NCBI GenBank assembly: GCA_017447165.1 | Contig: JAFSOD010000001.1 | Location: 62,001 to 126,000, forward strand | From: Bacilli bacterium | GTDB lineage: Bacteria > Bacillota_I > Bacilli_A > RFN20 > CAG-826 | Direction: 5' to 3' | Length of the DNA: 64,000 nucleotides | Shown here: one piece after another, positions 61,314 through 64,000 of the stretch | Layout of the letters: every line of letters begins with the position of its first letter | Numbering within the stretch: position 1 is the stretch's first letter | Notes under the pieces: generated by a model | The model's database searches: none | Seen by the model: the letters and a program-made list of their open reading frames with translations, nothing else | Told to the model about the DNA's origin: nothing | Position numbers and translations under genes: made by a program

Positions 61314-64000
61314 GTTTATTCCTTCTAAAGAACAAGAGTTAGCAGTATCCGCGGTTGGTAAGAACTATCTAATTTCCGCTGGGGCAGGAAGTGGAAAAAC
61401 AGCAGTACTTTGTGAACGTATCTATAGATTAGTTAAAAAAGAGGGTCGACTTGATAACTTCTTGATTTTAACTTTCACTAACTTAGCCGCTAGTGAGATG
61501 AAGCAAAGAATCAGAGCCAAACTCTCTGAAGATCCAGAGACTCAAAAGTTTGCTGTAGAAGTGGATAACGCCCATATTGAAACATTCGACTCATTCTATT
61601 TATTCATCGCTAGAAAATATTTCTATGCCTTAGATATATCTAAAGATATTTCTATTATCGATAATGCGATTATTGAGATTAAGCGACATCAAATGGTGGA
61701 TATCATCTTTAAAGAGTTAGCTACTAATAAAGACAAAGACCTTATTGAGTTAATGAGATTATTCTCGCTTAAGAACAATAATGACCTTAAAGAATTTGTC
61801 TTAAAAGTGTTAACCACGGCAGATAACAAGATTGATAAAGAAACTTATTTTAGCTCCTTAGAAAATGACTTCAAGGATGAAAAATATGTTGCCTCTATTA
61901 TCAAAGATTACGACTCATTAATTAGAAAGAAAATTCTCTTCTTAATTAACAAGATTAAGACTGTCGATTTAATAAACTTAGATGACATCTCTAAGATGAA
62001 TGATTACTTATATGGTTTACTAGAGAAAGATAGTTATAGTAGTTTAACTGAAGAAATAAAAAATACAGCGTTCCCTAAGAAACCACGCGGTGAAGAAGAA
62101 AACGTTGAAGTAAGAAGTGGAATCGCTAAATTCTATAAAGATAATATCAACGCTGATTATCCAACTGAAGAAGAAATTAAGGCGGCAATAGCCGAGAACA
62201 ACAAGCATATACCCGTGCTATTGCGTGTTATTCGTCAAATTAACACTCAAATTGATGAGTTTAAAAAACAGAAGAACGCTTATAGCTTTGCGGATATATC
62301 TCGACTAGTTTTAAAACTTTTTAAAGATCCAAGTGTTGTAAACGAAATTAAAAATCAATTTGATTACATCATGGTGGATGAATATCAAGATACGAACGAC
62401 ATACAAGAAAGTGTGTTAAATATTATCGCTAAAGATAACGTCTATATGGTGGGTGATATCAAGCAATCTATCTATAGATTTAGAAACGCTGATTGTGAGA
62501 TTTTTAACCGTAAATTTAATGACTATAAAAAGCATTTAGGCGGAGAAGAAATTGACTTAAATAAATCCTTCAGAAGCCGTATTGAAGTTGTTGATTATAT
62601 TAACGACTTATTTTCTAATATTATGGTTCCAGAGATTAATCCAATCGATTACTCTAACGGACATCATTTTGGGTTTGGAAGAACCGAATATGGTGCTAAT
62701 AACTCAATCTATGATACTGAAGAATATCACTACGAGTATGAACATAGTTCTGAAGCTTTAGAAAAAGAAACATCCATGGTGGTTAATGACATCATCGACA
62801 AATATAACAATAAGTACCCTGTCTACGATTTAGATAGTCACGAAATTAGAGACATTGATTTTAAGGACTTTGCAATTATTGTTGACCGAGAAAGTGAATT
62901 TGATGATTTTACTAGAGCCCTTGCTAGTGCAGGAATCCCAGTTAAGTCATGCGGCAAAGAAAAACTCATGACTAGTGACATCATTGTTACTATTAAGAAC
63001 TTAGTTAAGCTCTTATATTTAGCACTTAACAATCAGCAAGATAGTAATGACTATAAACATGCCTATTTATCAGTCGCGAGAAGCTTCTTAATTGAAGAGA
63101 GTGACCAAGGCTTATATGAGACTTTTAAAAATGAAGATTACTCTAAAGTTTTAGTAACTCCACTTGGTCAAAAGATTGAGCTAATTAAAGAAAAACTCCG
63201 CTTTGCTTCTTTAGAAGAAGTGATGAATGTTTTATATAAAGAATTCAAACTTTATGACAAAGTCATAAAGATTGGAAATTACTACGCAAATGTCCATAAA
63301 GCAGAGTCGCTTTTAAAGTATGCCTCTCAAATGGATTCATTAGGAATGAGTTTAACTGATTTAGTGGACTATTTTGATAACTTATCTAACTATGAACTTG
63401 ATATTGAATATCGTGACTCCGATTCTCAAGAAAACTCGGTGACATTAATCAATATCCATCAATCTAAAGGATTAGAGTATAACGTTATCTATTATCCTAG
63501 ATTAAATAGGCAATTCAACTTATCTTCTTATCAAGAGAAGTTCGCCGTTTCTAAAAAGTATGGTTTATTATTTCCAGTTGATCACCTAATTACTAGTGAA
63601 CTAAATAACTATTTAGGAAGAAGTGCAGACTTAGAAGAAAAGATTAGACTTCTATATGTTGCCTTAACTAGAGCAAAACAGAAGATTATTCTTCTATTTG
63701 GCCATAAGATTACTAACTCGATTACCTATAACATGCCTTATAAAGCAGACTCCTTCTTAAAGATTTATGATTTAGCGGGTTTAGGTAACAAATTTGTAAA
63801 AAAATATGAGTTAGGTGACACTACTTTAACTTTAAAGTTAAAAGAAGAAAAGAAGTGTGAACCACTTACAATTAATATTAAAAAGATAAATGCTTTAAGC
63901 GAAGTTAAAGAAAAGAAGAAGGCTTCTAAAGAAGTGGTTAAAGTTGATGAATCACTCCTTAGATTTGGTAGCGAAGTTCACGCTTTACTTGAAGGATTAG
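61306..64000 (+). CDS. addA: AddA subunit of the helicase-nuclease (partial, runs off the window)
   Basis: The open frame runs from ATG 61306 (GGAGGA upstream) to the right edge, 898 codons of an expected 1200 or so. UvrD-type helicase motifs are present: ISAGAGSGKTAVL (Walker A), TFTNLAASEMKQR, VDEYQDTNDIQ (motif II), DIKQSIYRFRNA, INIHQSKGLEYNVIYY and LYVALTRAKQK. The C-terminal nuclease domain would lie beyond the edge; FGSEVHALLEG at the edge is its first conserved stretch. It acts with AddB, encoded immediately upstream. Confidence 0.95.
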   Translation, partial: MSKFIPSKEQELAVSAVGKNYLISAGAGSGKTAVLCERIYRLVKKEGRLDNFLILTFTNLAASEMKQRIRAKLSEDPETQKFAVEVDNAHIETFDSFYLFIARKYFYALDISKDISIIDNAIIEIKRHQMVDIIFKELATNKDKDLIELMRLFSLKNNNDLKEFVLKVLTTADNKIDKETYFSSLENDFKDEKYVASIIKDYDSLIRKKILFLINKIKTVDLINLDDISKMNDYLYGLLEKDSYSSLTEEIKNTAFPKKPRGEEENVEVRSGIAKFYKDNINADYPTEEEIKAAIAENNKHIPVLLRVIRQINTQIDEFKKQKNAYSFADISRLVLKLFKDPSVVNEIKNQFDYIMVDEYQDTNDIQESVLNIIAKDNVYMVGDIKQSIYRFRNADCEIFNRKFNDYKKHLGGEEIDLNKSFRSRIEVVDYINDLFSNIMVPEINPIDYSNGHHFGFGRTEYGANNSIYDTEEYHYEYEHSSEALEKETSMVVNDIIDKYNNKYPVYDLDSHEIRDIDFKDFAIIVDRESEFDDFTRALASAGIPVKSCGKEKLMTSDIIVTIKNLVKLLYLALNNQQDSNDYKHAYLSVARSFLIEESDQGLYETFKNEDYSKVLVTPLGQKIELIKEKLRFASLEEVMNVLYKEFKLYDKVIKIGNYYANVHKAESLLKYASQMDSLGMSLTDLVDYFDNLSNYELDIEYRDSDSQENSVTLINIHQSKGLEYNVIYYPRLNRQFNLSSYQEKFAVSKKYGLLFPVDHLITSELNNYLGRSADLEEKIRLLYVALTRAKQKIILLFGHKITNSITYNMPYKADSFLKIYDLAGLGNKFVKKYELGDTTLTLKLKEEKKCEPLTINIKKINALSEVKEKKKASKEVVKVDESLLRFGSEVHALLEGL

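Noticed and set aside
1-64000. Use of TGA as a tryptophan codon, as in mycoplasmas
   Set aside because: Conserved genes read through at full length with TGG tryptophans and no internal TGA; TGA ends the RhuM-Fic gene and one element gene.
1-64000. CRISPR array or complete insertion sequence
   Set aside because: No regularly spaced direct repeats and no transposase frame with terminal inverted repeats were seen.

Overview
The window is an AT-rich chromosomal segment from a low-GC Gram-positive bacterium of the class Bacilli, probably an uncultured gut-type lineage near Erysipelotrichales or the wall-less relatives (lineage is inference). The signs are Spx, RNase J, a RicF (YlbF) homologue next to rsmD and coaD, a YjbK-like CYTH protein next to NAD kinase, AddAB, HrcA/CIRCE control of clpB, and almost exclusive TAA stops. 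Many genes lack a Shine-Dalgarno sequence and have a -10 box 6-10 nt before the ATG, so leaderless mRNAs look common. The genetic code appears standard: no TGA occurs inside a conserved gene.

Layout. 1-3640: one end of an integrated element. It holds a zinc-finger protein tail, an XRE regulator, a large serine recombinase and two small genes that repeat the recombinase C-terminal domain, ending in a dyad with a tRNA T-arm-like sequence. 3780-25930: mostly housekeeping genes, namely a pseudouridine synthase, pgcA, gpsA, trpS, spx, a CYTH protein, nadK, maf, RNase J, def, ricF-rsmD-coaD, a YitT protein, a His-rich COG0523 GTPase, pyk, a catalytically dead GGDEF/EAL-like membrane protein, proS, and a YolD/Y-family polymerase pair. 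25988-36774: a short-chain dehydrogenase-like gene, then a three-gene operon: a 2400-residue two-module nonribosomal peptide synthetase with a terminal reductase, a STAS protein, and a membrane SpoIIE-type phosphatase fused to an anti-sigma-like ATPase. A decayed sodium symporter gene lies beside it.

38170-50134: a bifunctional aldehyde/alcohol dehydrogenase with an added N-terminal DNA-binding domain, a TerB-like protein, an MTA/SAH-deaminase-like amidohydrolase, a methyltransferase-like protein, rdgB, clpB under two CIRCE operators, an acyl-ACP thioesterase and a membrane protein. 50127-52850: a lipoprotein esterase with an in-frame stop, a structured non-coding RNA candidate with its own promoter, a long terminator-like hairpin and a RhuM-Fic gene. 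52889-64000: tRNA-Gly, trxA, TraX- and CPBP-type membrane proteins, a YigZ/IMPACT protein, a Mrp/NBP35 ATPase, an aminopeptidase P, glpK, addB and the first 898 codons of addA. Three singleton tRNA-Ser genes (GGA, CGA, GCT) are scattered along the minus strand.

The most unusual items are the DNA-binding domain fused to AdhE together with an inverted repeat over its promoter, the peptide synthetase sharing an operon with a partner-switching module, the orphan structured RNA before the RhuM-Fic gene, and the recombinase whose C-terminal domain recurs in two following genes. No CRISPR array, rRNA or complete insertion sequence is visible.
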